A stretch of DNA of 64,000 bases from Mikania micrantha (Eukaryota; Streptophyta; Magnoliopsida; Asterales; Asteraceae): the NCBI GenBank assembly GCA_009363875.1, contig CM018693.1:71904986-71968985 (forward strand), written 5' to 3'. Within the stretch, counting starts at the first letter, position 1; every line of letters begins with the position of its first letter. Made by a program: the position numbers and the translations under genes. The notes under the pieces were generated by a model. That model did no database searches. It saw only the letters and a list, made by a program, of their open reading frames with translations, and was not told the DNA's origin. This document shows positions 23,791 to 35,102 of the stretch, piece after piece.

Positions 23791-23912
23791 CATTGTGATC
23801 TGATTCCGTGAGGATCACAATGGATTCCTTTTAGTCTCTATGCACAACAAGATGAGAACAATATCAATAGGTTAACTCTCACTTCTATTACTAGTAGTGA
23901 TTGACAGTTAAC
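23791..23912 (+). repeat. Two further stem-loops in LTR of E
   Basis: CATTGTGATC (23791-23800) pairs perfectly with GATCACAATG (23813-23822). GTTAACT (23871-23877) pairs with AGTTAAC (23906-23912) around an inner TCACT/AGTGA pair. Confidence 0.7.
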
Positions 23913-24144
23913 CACACAATGAGAGAATAATAAGAAGGATAAGATTTAATAAATCTATTTTACTTAAAACATTGAGGGTTCATCAACACTTCGGTCTTGA
24001 TAACTTTAAACCCTCACATTCTATTATTCTACATATAAAACACTGGGTGATGAACACAAACGGATGGGTGAATAACAAACGGGTTGAACACATGTGAGAT
24101 GGAAATGGGTATCTATAGTTGTATTGCAAGTGGTGTGGAGTTCT

Positions 24145-24213
24145 ATTAGGTATGTGGTGGGATGTCGGCTGGGTCTTGTTCCCCTACGTATGCCCTATAT
24201 ATAAGCATAACTA
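24145..24213 (+). other. Conserved GGTGGG/GCCCTATA module, E 5' LTR
   Basis: Arms taggtatg and cataacta (one mismatch), core GGTGGGATGTCGGCTGG, a GGG...CCC hairpin with a CTTG-type loop, then TACGTATGCCCTATATATA. The 3' LTR copy is at 33109-33178. Confidence 0.65.
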
Positions 24214-24767
24214 TTCGGATGAGATACTACTTGTAAATACAGCTATGGAGAGGCCATTGTGTGAGATGGATGAACCAAACATTAACAAGACTCTTGTATG
24301 ACTTTGTGATGCTGAATGTTAACAAATCGATGGTTTTCAATTACTAAACTTATGAACTCACCAACCTAGTGTTGACTTTGTTTAAATGCATCTTTTCTCA
24401 GGTGACGAACATGTTTAGTCACCATCATTCATGGATTAAGCTAGAGGACTTTTAGAAGACCTAGCTTCATTTTGTGTTGAGCATACTTTTGAATGACAAA
24501 ACAGTGAATCATCTTTTGTAGACGTTGTACAGTTACAAAATAGAAACCTCAATGATTCTTTTGGATAGATTTACTTAGTTAAATTATGAACGTAACATTG
24601 TAATTTAACTTTGTAATTCTGTATCAATGTCATGTTAGCATTTCTCATTTATATATCATGTGCTATGTAAAAATCTGACCACTTTGATTAACAAACGATA
24701 TCGCGCTCCGAGAACCTTCCGCCAGACGGGAAAGTCGATCCAGCCCGCCGGCTCGGGGTGTGACAGA

Positions 24768-24781
24768 TTGGTATTTGAGCC
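24768..24781 (+). other. Primer binding site of element E
   Basis: TTGGTATTTGAGCC, two bases after the LTR end, is an initiator Met-tRNA site with two changes from TGGTATCAGAGC. Confidence 0.75.
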
Positions 24782-24940
24782 ATGGTTATAGAGAAATACA
24801 CGTCATATTACTTAAACGGTTTGGCCTAGACTATAACCTAAGGACCCTCATGTAGAGAGCAAATGATTTAGCATTTTATTTGCATACGTCTTCAGCATTC
24901 GATCACTTTACTAACCGATTTTCTTTGAGTTTTGATCAGA

Positions 24941-27900
24941 ATGCCGCCTAGAAGACAGCCTCTTTTGCTACGACCGCCACCGCAATCACCTCACTCGTCA
25001 ACACCTACACCACCTGCATCTCCTCATCCACCTCCTCCTTCGCCACCACCCAACCATGAGTTTGATCCTGCCACTATTGCACTGGCCTCTTTGCTGACCA
25101 GTCAACTAAGGGAAGTCATCCCTGATATGATGAAAAATATTAACTCCAACAGTGGCAACCACACTGGCCACTAATCTAGTGAAGGCAGTGGCAACACCAG
25201 ACACCAACAGGACTACTCCTACAAGAATTTTGTAGGATGCAAGCCACCGGCCTTCATTTGAAATGAAGGAGCTGTCGGATTGATCCAATGGATCGAGAAG
25301 ATGGAGACAACTCTTGATATCAGTGGATGCCCTGATCAGTACAAAGTTAAGTATGATGCTGGCTCGTTCAACAAACGAGCACTGACTTGGTGGAACGCCC
25401 AAGTACAAGTCAGGGGAAGAGATGAGGCACTGTCTATGCCTTGGGAGGAATTCAGGACCATGCTGAGGGCAGAGTTTTTCCTGAGGAACGAACTGAAGAA
25501 GGTTGCAACTGAGCTACTCAACCTTGTCATGATTGGTGTTGGGCATCTGGCCTACACCACCAGATTTCATGAGCTGGCTACCTTGGTGCCGGATAGAGTG
25601 CCAACACTGGAGAAACACATCAAGTGGTATTTCGGGGGACTACCGGCTTGTATTCAAGGGCATGTGATTGCTGCTCACCCAACTACTCTAGAGATGGCTG
25701 TCACTCTGTCATCAACACTGACAGATCTGATGGTTGCTTATGGGGCGCTGAAGAAAGAAGCCGAAGAAGCAAAGGTTGGAAGCTCAAGAAAGCCGGATAA
25801 ACGCCCGGCTAAGAAACAAAAGGTGGTCAAGAATTTTGTTGCGACCACTCAAACACCGATGGCTAATCAACCACCACCATTATAGATCAAGCGGCCTTAC
25901 ACTGGCACTGCATTATTGTGCAACAGCTGTCAGTATCATCATCCACCAGCTTCCCAGTGCAGGAAATGCAATAACTATGGGAAGCTTGGTCATTGGGCCA
26001 CTCAATGCAAGAGCACGGGGGCTCCGAACAGGAACAACAACACAGCTACTACTGCTGCTACTAACAACAAGTCTTGCTATAATTGTGGTGAACCTGGACA
26101 CATCTCTAGGGATTGTCCCAAGAAAAACCAACCGAGGGCTCAAGTAGCTAGAGGGCGAGCCTTTCACATTGGAGCAGCTGCTGCTCGACAAGACCCGAAT
26201 GTGGTCACGGGTACATTTCTCCTATTTGACTTTTATGCATCTATACTATTTGACACTGGTGCGGATCAGAGTTTTATCGCATCCGACTTTGCATGCCATC
26301 TTAATCATGTTGAGGAATCTTTGGACTCCCCTTATACTATTGAGATAGCAAATGGCAAACAGATAACAGTTAACACAGTACTTAGGAATTGCCCACTAAG
26401 ACTTGGTGATCACACATTTTCCATCTATTTGATACCGATGGACCTGGGCAGTTTCGATATCATCGTGGGAATGGATTGGTTTTCTCTTAACAGAGTTGAA
26501 TTCGTCTTTTCTGAAAAGCTACTACGTCTTCCGGTGGAGAACAATCAGGTCTTGGAAATCCATGGAGATCAAGCAAATCGCAGTGACAAGGTAATATCCT
26601 GCATGAAGGCACGCAAGTGTCTGACGAAACAGTGCATCGCATTCCTAGCTCACGTTGTAGAGAAAGACAAGAAAGCAATCAAGATTCAAGATGTACCGGT
26701 TGTGAAAGACTACGCGGACGTGTTTCCGAATGACTTACCGGGATTGCCTCCGGAGAGATCTGTGCAATTCCGAATTGATTTAATTTCGGGAGCGGTTCCT
26801 GTGGCTAAGTCTCCTTATAGACTCACACCATCAGAAATGCAGGAACTGTCCAATCAACTACAAGAACTATTAGACAAAGGATTCATCAGACCGAGTTTCT
26901 CACCATGGGGAGCTCCGGTTCTGTTTGTCAAGAAAAATGATGGATCCTTCAGAATGTGCATCGACTACAGAGAGCTTAACAAACTCACAATCAAGAATCG
27001 GTACCCGTTACCGAGGATTGATGATTTGTTTGATCAGTTGCAAGGAGCTCAGTACTTCTCGAAGATAGACCTGCTTTCAGGTTATTACCAGCTCCGGATT
27101 CAAGAGGAAGACATACCCAAGAAGGCTTTTCGTACCCGATACGGTTAGTACGAATTCATGGTGATGCCATTTGGACTGATGAACGTACCAGCAGTGTTCA
27201 TGGATCTAATGAACCGGGTGTGCAAGCCGTATCTAGATCAGTTCGTTATTGTCTTTATTGATGATATATTGACGTACTCAAGAAGCGAGAAGGAACATGA
27301 ACAACATCTCAAGACAATCTTGGAACTTCTGAAGAACGAACAACTCTATGCTAAATTATCCAAGTGTGAATTCTGGTTAAGAGAAGTTCAGTTCTTCGGT
27401 CACGTGATTAACAGTAATGGTATTCACGTGCATCCTGCCAAGATTGAAGCAATCAAGAACTGGGATGTGCCCACAACACCGATAGAGATCAGATCATTTC
27501 TGGGATTGGCGGGTTATTATAGGAGATTCATTTCGAATTTCTCTAAGATAGCCTTGCCTCTCACAAAGCTGACACAGAAGAGCGAATCATTTGTGTGGAC
27601 ACGGAAACAAGAAGAGGCATTCCAAACACTGAAACAAAGATTGTGCAATGCTCCAATCTTGACACTCCCAGAGGGCAATGATGACTTTGTAGTATACAGT
27701 GATGCCTCCCATCAGGGACTCGGTTGTGTTTTAATGTAACGAGACAAATTTATTGCCTACGCATCAAGACAGCTGAAGATACATGATAAGAACTACACAA
27801 CACATGACTTAGAATTGGGATTTGTTGTCTTTGCTTTATAGATTTGGAGACATTACCTGTATGGTACCAAATGCACTATCTTCACAGATCACAAGAGTTT

Positions 27901-29533
27901 ACAGCACATATTTGATCAAAAGGAGCTTAACACGCGACAGAGACGTTGGGTCGAGCTCCTGAACGATTACGATTGTGTGATCAAATATCATCCGGGCAAG
28001 GCTAATGTCGTGGCTGACGCTTTGAGCCAAAAGGAAAGAGTCAAACCCTTGCGTGCTAAAGCAATGGGAATGACTGTGCAAACAAGTCTGAGAGATCAAA
28101 TACTACAAGCACAACAAGAGGCCATGGCAAGGAACAACTTGAGAAACGAGCTCGATTGTGGAGCCGAGAAACACTTTGAGACAAAACAAGATGGAGTTAT
28201 CTACTTTCAGGATCGGGTATGGATTCCGGCAGTAGATGAACTTCGAACACTTATTCTTGACGAGGCACACAAGACACGTTATTCTGTTCATCCTGGTGCC
28301 GATAAGATGTACCATGATCTTAGGTCATTTTATTGGTGGCCGGGTATGAAGAAAGATGTGGCTACTTATGTTGGCAAGTGCTTAACATGTGCCAAGGTCA
28401 AATCAGAACACCAGAATCCGTCAGGTTTGCTGGAACAACCAGAGATACCACAATGGAAGTGGGAACAAATAGCTATGGATTTTATTACCAAGCTACCCCG
28501 TACTTCCAGCGGGCACGATTCTATACGGGTCATCATTGATCGATTGACCAAGTCCGCTCACTTCTTATCGATCAGAGAAAACTACAAGATGGAAAGACTT
28601 GCAAGACTCTATGTCGATGAAATAGTTGTACGGCATGGCGCGCCATTATCTATTATTTCAGACCGGGACAGTCGATTTACATCGCGGTTCTGGCAATCAT
28701 TGCGACAATCCTTAGGGACAAGTGTCAACTTGAGCACCGCTTATCATCCACAAATGGATGGAAAAAGCGAGCGAACGATTCAAACCCTAGAGGATATGTT
28801 GAGGACATGCATCCTAGACTTCGGCGGAAGTTGGGATAAACACGTACCACTCATCGAATTCTCCTACAACAACAGCTACCACAGCAGTATTGGATGTACT
28901 CCGTTTGAAGCACTCTATGGTAGAAAATGTCGGTCTCCAATTTGTTGGACCGAAGTGGGAGATAACAGAATCACTGGGCCTGAACTTATTCAGGAAACTA
29001 CTGATAAGATTGCCCAGATCCAACAGATATTACAAGCAACACGTAGCCGCCAAAAGAGTTACGCAGACAAACAGCGAAAGCCTTTGGAATTCCAAGTGGG
29101 TGACCGAGTCATGTTGAAAGTGTCCCCGTGGAAAGGCATGGTTCGTTTTGGGGCTAAAGGCAAACTAGCACCAATGTATGTCGGACCGTTCGTGATAACT
29201 CAACGGATTGGTCATGTGGCATACAGACTCAGACTTCCTGATGAACTCGTACACGATGTATTTCATGTATCCAATCTTAAGCGATGTCTCGCTGATGAAT
29301 CGTTAGTCATACCTCTGGAAGAGATACAAGTGGATGAACAACTACATTTCATTGAAGAACATGTAGAGATTATGGATCGTGAAGTCAAGAGATTGAAACG
29401 AAGCCGTATTCCTATCGTGAAGGTTCGTTGGAACTCCAAGCGCAGACCAGAATTTACCTGGGAGCGTGAGGATCACATGAAGACAAAGTATCCCCACCTT
29501 TTTGAGGAACTAGTGCCCGACAATGATGCTTAA
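24941..29533 (+). pseudogene. gag-pol: gag-pol polyprotein of element E, broken by six in-frame stops
   Basis: One reading frame of about 1,530 codons encodes everything needed for particle assembly, reverse transcription and integration. Order: Pro-rich Gag start, capsid domain (RALTWWNAQ, about 25370), two zinc knuckles (the first with Cys to Tyr, the second CYNCGEPGHISRDC intact, about 25960-26110), protease (LFDTGADQSF, about 26250), RT (MCIDYRELNKLTIKNRYPLP, then FIDDILTYS about 27265), RNase H (YSDASHQGLG), integrase (HKTRYSVHPGADKMYHDL, CLTCAKVK, MDFITKLP, SDRDSRF, GKSERTIQT) and a chromodomain-like tail (RIPIVKVRWNSKRRPEFTWE, YPHLF). Stops: 25172, 25258, 25883, 27146, 27737 and 27838. 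At least four look like CAA/CAG changed to TAA/TAG. I chose ATG 24941 because F has the same start context (gatcagaATGCCGCC); an ATG nine bases upstream is also in frame. Confidence 0.95.
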
Positions 29534-29555
29534 ATTTCGGGACGAAATTTCTTTA

Positions 29556-29567
29556 ACAAGGGGAGAC
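29556..29567 (+). other. Polypurine tract of element E
   Basis: acaaggggagac precedes the 3' LTR, after the phrase cgggacgaaatttc shared with P and F. Confidence 0.85.
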
Positions 29568-31481
29568 TGTGACAACCAGTACCTGATCGTCAGGCATGTC
29601 GGTATGGTATGTGTACTTTCACTATTTACTATCTGTAAATACAGTGTGTAAACAGTTGTGTGACAACAGGGCTTAGAAAACAAACAACAGTTGTATGTGT
29701 TTAAGTGAAAGATTAAATACGGTAAATACAACAACTCACGACAAACAACAGTTGTATGTGTTTAAGTGAAAACTTAAATACAGTTAATACAACAACTCAA
29801 GAGAAACAACAGTGTGCAAACAAGTGACAAGAACATATCGGTTGCGATATGATATCCTCAGATGACAGGAATCAGATGGCGGACAACTCAGTGAGAAAAC
29901 AATGTGAATTCAATGTTTACAAAGTGAAAACAGGCAACTTTAGTTGAGTCCGTCAGTGAGGAAACACAATTCAAAACATAAGTTTAGTATCGTTTCAGAA
30001 TGACAAACTGACAGTGTGTTTGCGTGGGCGACGATTCACACAAACATATCTGTGAGTTTAAAGTTTTGAATGATAACTGAAAAGTAGAAAACAAGAATCA
30101 GAAAGTGAAACCTTGGTCGTGTTCGTCTGGGTGACGATTCGAGCGAAGACGCGCGAAGGTGACGCGATCTGATGAAACCTTTAAAATAATTGTTTCGATA
30201 AAATAATTAAGAAAAATAAATTTAGAAGATTTATTAGGAATCACAACCTAAAAATAAATCTCTTTTAATTAAATCCGTCAAATACGTGCGTTACGCGCCG
30301 GAAACGTAACGAAAACGAAACCGAGCAAACGAAACAAACCCGCACTCACCCGGGGTATAAATACCCTAAATGAGTTCATCTACCACATTCATCACCTCCA
30401 CTCTCTCTACACCCAAAAACCCGTATCTCTCTCTCTCTAGAAATTTCAAACTTCAAACCCTTGGATCTCCTTCAATTCTTGACGAAATCTTGCAAACTTG
30501 GTGTCTAATCGAAGCTATCATCACCCTCTACATGAAAGTACAGTCGATCGGGAGCAAAAACCAACAAAAATCGAGATATTTGAGCAGCAAAGTCACGAAA
30601 ACTAGGGTTTTGTAGCCCCTTGTTCAAACTCCATGACCTAACCGGTTCTAAGCCTTCTCCTTCGAACCCTACACCCTCGAGAACTAACCCTTGAATAACA
30701 CCACCACCGAAAATCATTATTGACTACATTTAGACTATGAAAAACCACTTGGGGTGTGGCTGCCTGCTACTAGACCGAATGGGGGGCCGAATGGAGTTGA
30801 ACCGAGGGAATGGACCGGTTCGGCCAAAGGAAGAGACTGGTTCGGCCGAATGGATGGCTAGTTGAATGAATCATTCGGGGGTGTCATCATTCCCTTGGTA
30901 ATCTTCATTCGGTCGGGTCATTTGATTCGGATGACTGCCATTCGCACACTCTCTTATTCAGCTAACATCACCATTCGGCCTAGCACATCTATTCGGTCTA
31001 GCTTCCTATTCAGCCAAAGCATGGAGCCCTCATTTGTATGTGATAATTACTAGTACCCATTAGATATCAACATCTTAAAACTAAACATATTACAAACCAT
31101 GCATGATATTACTACAAAGGTGGTGAGATCTTTATTAAAATCTATACATAATACCTAAAGATCTTTCTTATGGACTTTAATGGTTATAAGTTTCCATCTA
31201 AAACACCTATTAAAGATGTTCAAAATATGTTAAATAGTCTAAGTGATTACAAAGGTAATATGCAAAGTTGGAGATAAAAACCTAACTTTATACTTAGAAA
31301 CTACTTTGGATTTCAAACTTACACAATTTATTATGGTTAAGTCAAGTGAAACATAAAACAAATAACAAGATGTAATAAGCTTAACCTAATTTGGTTAAGT
31401 GTTGGTAGGATTCACCACAAGCAAATGAGGACTACGCGATACCCACGACCTACAAATGGTAGCCAACTTTAAGGCTAACAC

Positions 31482-31483
<2 letters not shown>

Positions 31484-31513
<30 letters not shown>
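31484..31513 (+). repeat. CA microsatellite in 3' LTR of E
   Basis: About fourteen CA units, against about seven in each copy in the 5' LTR (near 22293 and 22452). Confidence 0.9.
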
Positions 31514-31515
<2 letters not shown>

Positions 31516-33108
31516 AAAGACTCATACTTATAAGTTACAACAACGTGAAACCAATACAGGATTGTGAAAACAAATACCAAGAACAACAAAGAGCGCGTGC
31601 ATTCCTGCATTACTTAGTCAACCACATCAACTACAAGGTGAGTTCATACGCCCCTTTTCCAATCTTAACTGAATTCAAATCTCGGGGCTGAGAAACATGC
31701 TAATTCTTTTATTTACTTACGAGTTTTAGTACAACATATTGATTATACTATGATTTAGATAATATTGTTTGGCTTTATTATCGTTCATAATTGTATGTAT
31801 GCTTGCGTGATCATAACATAACTGAGATATCTAGGATGAAACATGATAATATAATTTCATGAATCATCAACACAATAGAATAATTATAGTTGTAAGATTA
31901 TATCTTATAACATCTTATTATTCTTACATGGATGAACAATGGGATAATCAAGTAGACAACACACTGAGAATAACAACAACTAATAAGAATGATATAATGA
32001 TAATATAATTTCACAATATCATTCACCACTGGATTTAGCTAAGTGTAATAAGACAAGTTCTTATAGAACTATGCTTACAACTCGGTGAAGACTATGGGAT
32101 AACACGGGACAAAAACTAATTGGAACAAGAATGGTGATCATGTCCACATGACTTCATGACATCATTCAACACCTGAGCTAACAAAGTGTAGTAAGACTAG
32201 TTCTTACAACACTGTAGTTACAACTGGGTGAAGGCTATGGATGACAAGAATGATAATCAAGATAACGTAACTTCATGATAACAAAATCATTCACACGTTT
32301 ACTAACATTGTGCAATAAGACAAGTTCTTATAACACTTTGTTAAAGACTACGAGAACATAACACTGAGAACAAACAACAATGAGATGATGACCGTGGTGA
32401 ACACAACAACAATTGATTACTATTAAACTGCCTGTATTATATCACAACAATTTAGTGGGACTAAACCGATGATAACGTAGTGGTACCATAGGTTTGAGAA
32501 ACCGCCGGCGAGTGAGGTCGGTATGTTGATCGTAACATTATCATTGGCCGGTATCGTATGACCGGTGACAGGGCGACATCAGTCAGGTTTGGTAAACGAC
32601 ACATGGTGATATTAATCTACAGTGATAATTGTAATTAATCCTTCGATTCTATTGACTAGTAGACTAAGGAATTGATTTTTTCTCATGTCACATTATTGGT
32701 AGTAGTTTCGTTGAAGGCTATGAGAACACGAATGTGATAGAGGTAAATCGGATGCATTGTGATCTGATTACGTGAGGATCACAATGGATTCCTTTTAGGC
32801 TCTATGCACATGAAGATGAGAACAATATCAATAGGTTAACTCTAACTTCTATTATTAGTAGTGACTGACAGTTAACCACACAACGAGAGAATAATAACAA
32901 GGATAAGATTTAATAAATCTATTTTCCTTAAAACATTAAGGGTTCATCAACACTTCGGTCTTGATAACTTTAAACCCTCACATTCTATTATTCTACATAT
33001 ATAACACTGGGTGATGAACACAAACTTATGGGTGAATAACAAACGGGTTGAACACATGTGAGATGGAAATGGGTATCTATATTTGTATTTCAAGTTGTGT
33101 GGAGTTAT

Positions 33109-33178
33109 ATTAGGCATGTGGTGGGATGTCGGCTGGGGCTTGTTCCCCTACGTATGCCCTATATATAAGGATAACTAT
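33109..33178 (+). other. Conserved GGTGGG/GCCCTATA module, E 3' LTR
   Basis: Same as 24145-24213 except that the inner hairpin reads GGGG-CTTGTT-CCCC, better paired than in the 5' LTR. The outer arms have lost some pairs. Confidence 0.6.
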
Positions 33179-33729
33179 TAGGATAAGATACTACTTGTAA
33201 ATGTAACTATGGAGAGGCCAGTGTGTGAGACGGGTGAACCAAACATTAACAAGAGTCTTGTATGACTTTGTGATGGTGAATGTTAACAAATTGATGGTTT
33301 TCAATTACTATACTTATGAACTCACCAACCTACTGTTAACTTTGTTTAAATGCATGTTTTCTCAGGTGACGAACAGGTTTAGTCACCAGCATTCAGGGAT
33401 TAAGCTAGAGGACTTTTAGAAGACCTAGCTTCATTTTGTGTTGAGCATACTTTTGAATGACAAAACAGTGAATCATCTTTTGTAGATGTTGTACAGTTAC
33501 AAGATAGAAACCTCAATGATTCTTTTGGATAGATTTACTTAGTTAAATTATGAACGTAACGTTGTAATTTAACATTGTAATTATGTATCAATGTCATGTT
33601 AGCATTTCTCATTTATATACCATGTGCTATGTAAAAATCTGACCACTTTGATTATCAAACGATATTGCGCTCCGAGAACCTTCCGCCCGACGGGAAAGTC
33701 GATCCAGCCCGCCGGCTCGTGGTGTGACA

Positions 33730-34419
33730 CTCTCCCCATTCAAATTTCACTTCCTTCTTCGTCAATTTCGTCAATTCTGATGCTGTCTTCGAAAATTCTT
33801 GAATAAATCAGCGGTAGTGACCCGCTATTCTTAAGAAACTTCTTATATCGGTGGGTGTCCTTGGAATATTCCAATTTGTCACTGCTTCAATCTTTGCCGG
33901 ATCCACTTTGAAGCCTTCTGCAATAACTATATGCCCCAGGAATTGCACTTCCTTTAACCAAAACTCACATTTAGAGAGTTTTTCGTATAATTGCTCTCTC
34001 TTCAAAGTTTCTAAAACCTCCCTTAGGTGGCAGGCATGATCCCCTTCATTCTTTGAGTAAATTAGTATATCCTCAATGAACACGATTACTAACTTATCCA
34101 GCATTGGTTTACAGACTCAGATCATCAACTCCATAAAGGCAGCAGGAGCATTTGTTAGTCCAAACGACATTACCAGGAATTCAAAATGACCGTACCTTGT
34201 ACGAAAAGCCTTCTTAGGAATATCCTCCTCCCTTTCCTTTAATTGATGATATACAGACCTCAAGTCCATTTTTGAAAACCAACTTGCTCCTTACAATTGG
34301 TCGAACAAATCATCAATTCTAGGTAAAGGGTATTTATTCTTTATAGTCAGCTTGTTTAATTCCCTATAATCGATGCACATACGCATGCTGCCATCCTTTT
34401 TCTTTACAAATAGAACTAG
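33730..34419 (-). pseudogene. pol: Reverse transcriptase part of pol, element A
   Basis: The minus-strand frame between E and S. It reads LFVKKKDGSMRMCIDYRELN, the YPLPRIDDLFDQL block, then FRTRYGHFEFLVMSFGL, VIVFIEDILIYSKNEGDH (the catalytic pair region reads FIED rather than FIDD) and FWLKEVQFLGHIV, ending at the RNase H connection (KFEWGE) where E begins. In-frame stops follow DQL (near 34300), the MELMI stretch (near 34108) and HYR (near 33808). The upstream part, up to WGAPV, lies at 54111 on the far side of S. The changed Asp in the FIDD motif and the stops make it non-functional. Confidence 0.88.
34415..34419. repeat. Target site duplication of S, left copy
   Basis: actag, against actgg at 54111-54115 (four of five identical). 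With a single copy the host RT keeps its frame. Confidence 0.75.
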
Positions 34420-34700
34420 TGTAGGACCTAAAAACCCTCGAAAACAACTCGGTTCCTTGAGAGATCTGCTCGACAGGCACTTGATTAGTGCGGAATCCTA
34501 TTCAAGGGTATTCCAATCGAAACCACCAATCCCCGTGCCAATCCAACGATGAGGACTCAACGTTTTAATCGAAATCGAACACCACGGGGTGAGAATCAAA
34601 GTTGGAGAATAAGGAGCTGCTCAAAACCCTAGAAATATGACAGAGGAGTGCTCAGGGGAGAGAGGAGGCTTGAAAAGTTATGAAAGATTCTGTTTGCAGC

Positions 34701-34712
34701 CCTATATATAAG
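34701..34712 (-). promoter_or_regulatory. TATA box of LTR S
   Basis: CTTATATATAGG on the minus strand, preceded by the CGAATGAG array (34730-34860). Mirrored in the other LTR near 53767-53778. Confidence 0.65.
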
Positions 34713-34729
34713 ATGTACTCATTCTGCCG

Positions 34730-34860
34730 AATGAGTAGTACGAAACACTCATTCGGCGAATGGCTTAGCCGAATGAGCTTAAGCAACCGAATGAGTCATG
34801 CGGATGACTCATTCGTTCTCCTCAGTCATTCGCTAGGTGCTCATTCGTCCGAATGGGTCT
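34730..34860 (-). repeat. CGAATG/CATTCG word array in LTR S
   Basis: ccgaatgag, cattcggc and cattcg recur about a dozen times in 130 bp, upstream of the TATA box on the element's strand. The other LTR has it at about 53785-53950, with one extra unit. Similar words fill 49720-50440. Confidence 0.8.
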
Positions 34861-34976
34861 GTATGATAGGAATAGTCAAAGTCAAACATAGATAAACATA
34901 TTAAACTCAATTAAACATATACGAATAATACACAAAATACGGAACTAGGGAACTAGGGACATTACATGCATCAACA

Positions 34977-34991
34977 AACTCCCCTTGGACC
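34977..34991 (-). other. Polypurine tract of element S
   Basis: The minus strand reads CCAAGGGGAGTT immediately before the LTR start TGTTGATGC, which fixes the element's orientation. Confidence 0.85.
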
Positions 34992-35102
34992 TAGTTCCTA
35001 TTTATCAGCACCTTTTTTGAAATATTTATCTGATATAGCCTTCCAGTGAAAGCCTGAATGAATTCCAAACACTATGCATATCCGTATAACTCTCATAAAC
35101 TG

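Larger units (their letters stand above)
20447..24765 (+). mobile_element. 5' LTR of element E (4.3 kb)
   Basis: Begins TGTGACAAC and ends GGTGTGACA. The TATA box at 21232-21240 leaves a short U3 of about 0.8 kb and a transcribed LTR part of about 3.5 kb. That part holds a CCGAAT/ATTCGG array, a 158-bp duplication, serial stem-loops and one structured module. Its last 70 bp are GC-rich (ccgagaacc...ccggctcgg) and shared with F. No protein frame. Confidence 0.93.
20447..33729 (+). mobile_element. Complete Ty3-gypsy chromovirus element E (Tekay/Del-like)
   Basis: 5' LTR 20447-24765, primer site, one gag-pol frame 24941-29533, polypurine tract and 3' LTR 29568-33729. It is the only element in the window with every internal domain in order. 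It is disabled by in-frame stops only; no frameshift was seen across gag-pol. Confidence 0.95.
29568..33729 (+). mobile_element. 3' LTR of element E (4.2 kb)
   Basis: Begins TGTGACAACC and ends GTGTGACA. It matches the 5' LTR nearly throughout. Differences include a single copy of the 158-bp segment, about 65 bp near 31045-31110 that is absent from the 5' LTR, a longer CA run (about 31484-31513) and a missing short block near 32450. The TATA box, word array, stem-loops and module are all repeated. Confidence 0.93.
34420..34976 (-). mobile_element. 3' LTR of element S
   Basis: 557 bp; TGTTGATGC...GGTCCTACA on the minus strand. It has a TATA box (CTTATATATAGG, 34701-34712) and a dense CGAATGAG/ATTCGG word array. 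It matches 53483-54110 with two indels. Confidence 0.9.

Noticed and set aside
24932..25174. Pro-rich 80-residue protein as a host extensin-like gene
   Set aside because: It is the start of Gag of E, in frame with the capsid domain; F has the same start.
25913..26191. Ser-rich minus-strand frame
   Set aside because: It is the opposite strand of the gag zinc-knuckle region of E.
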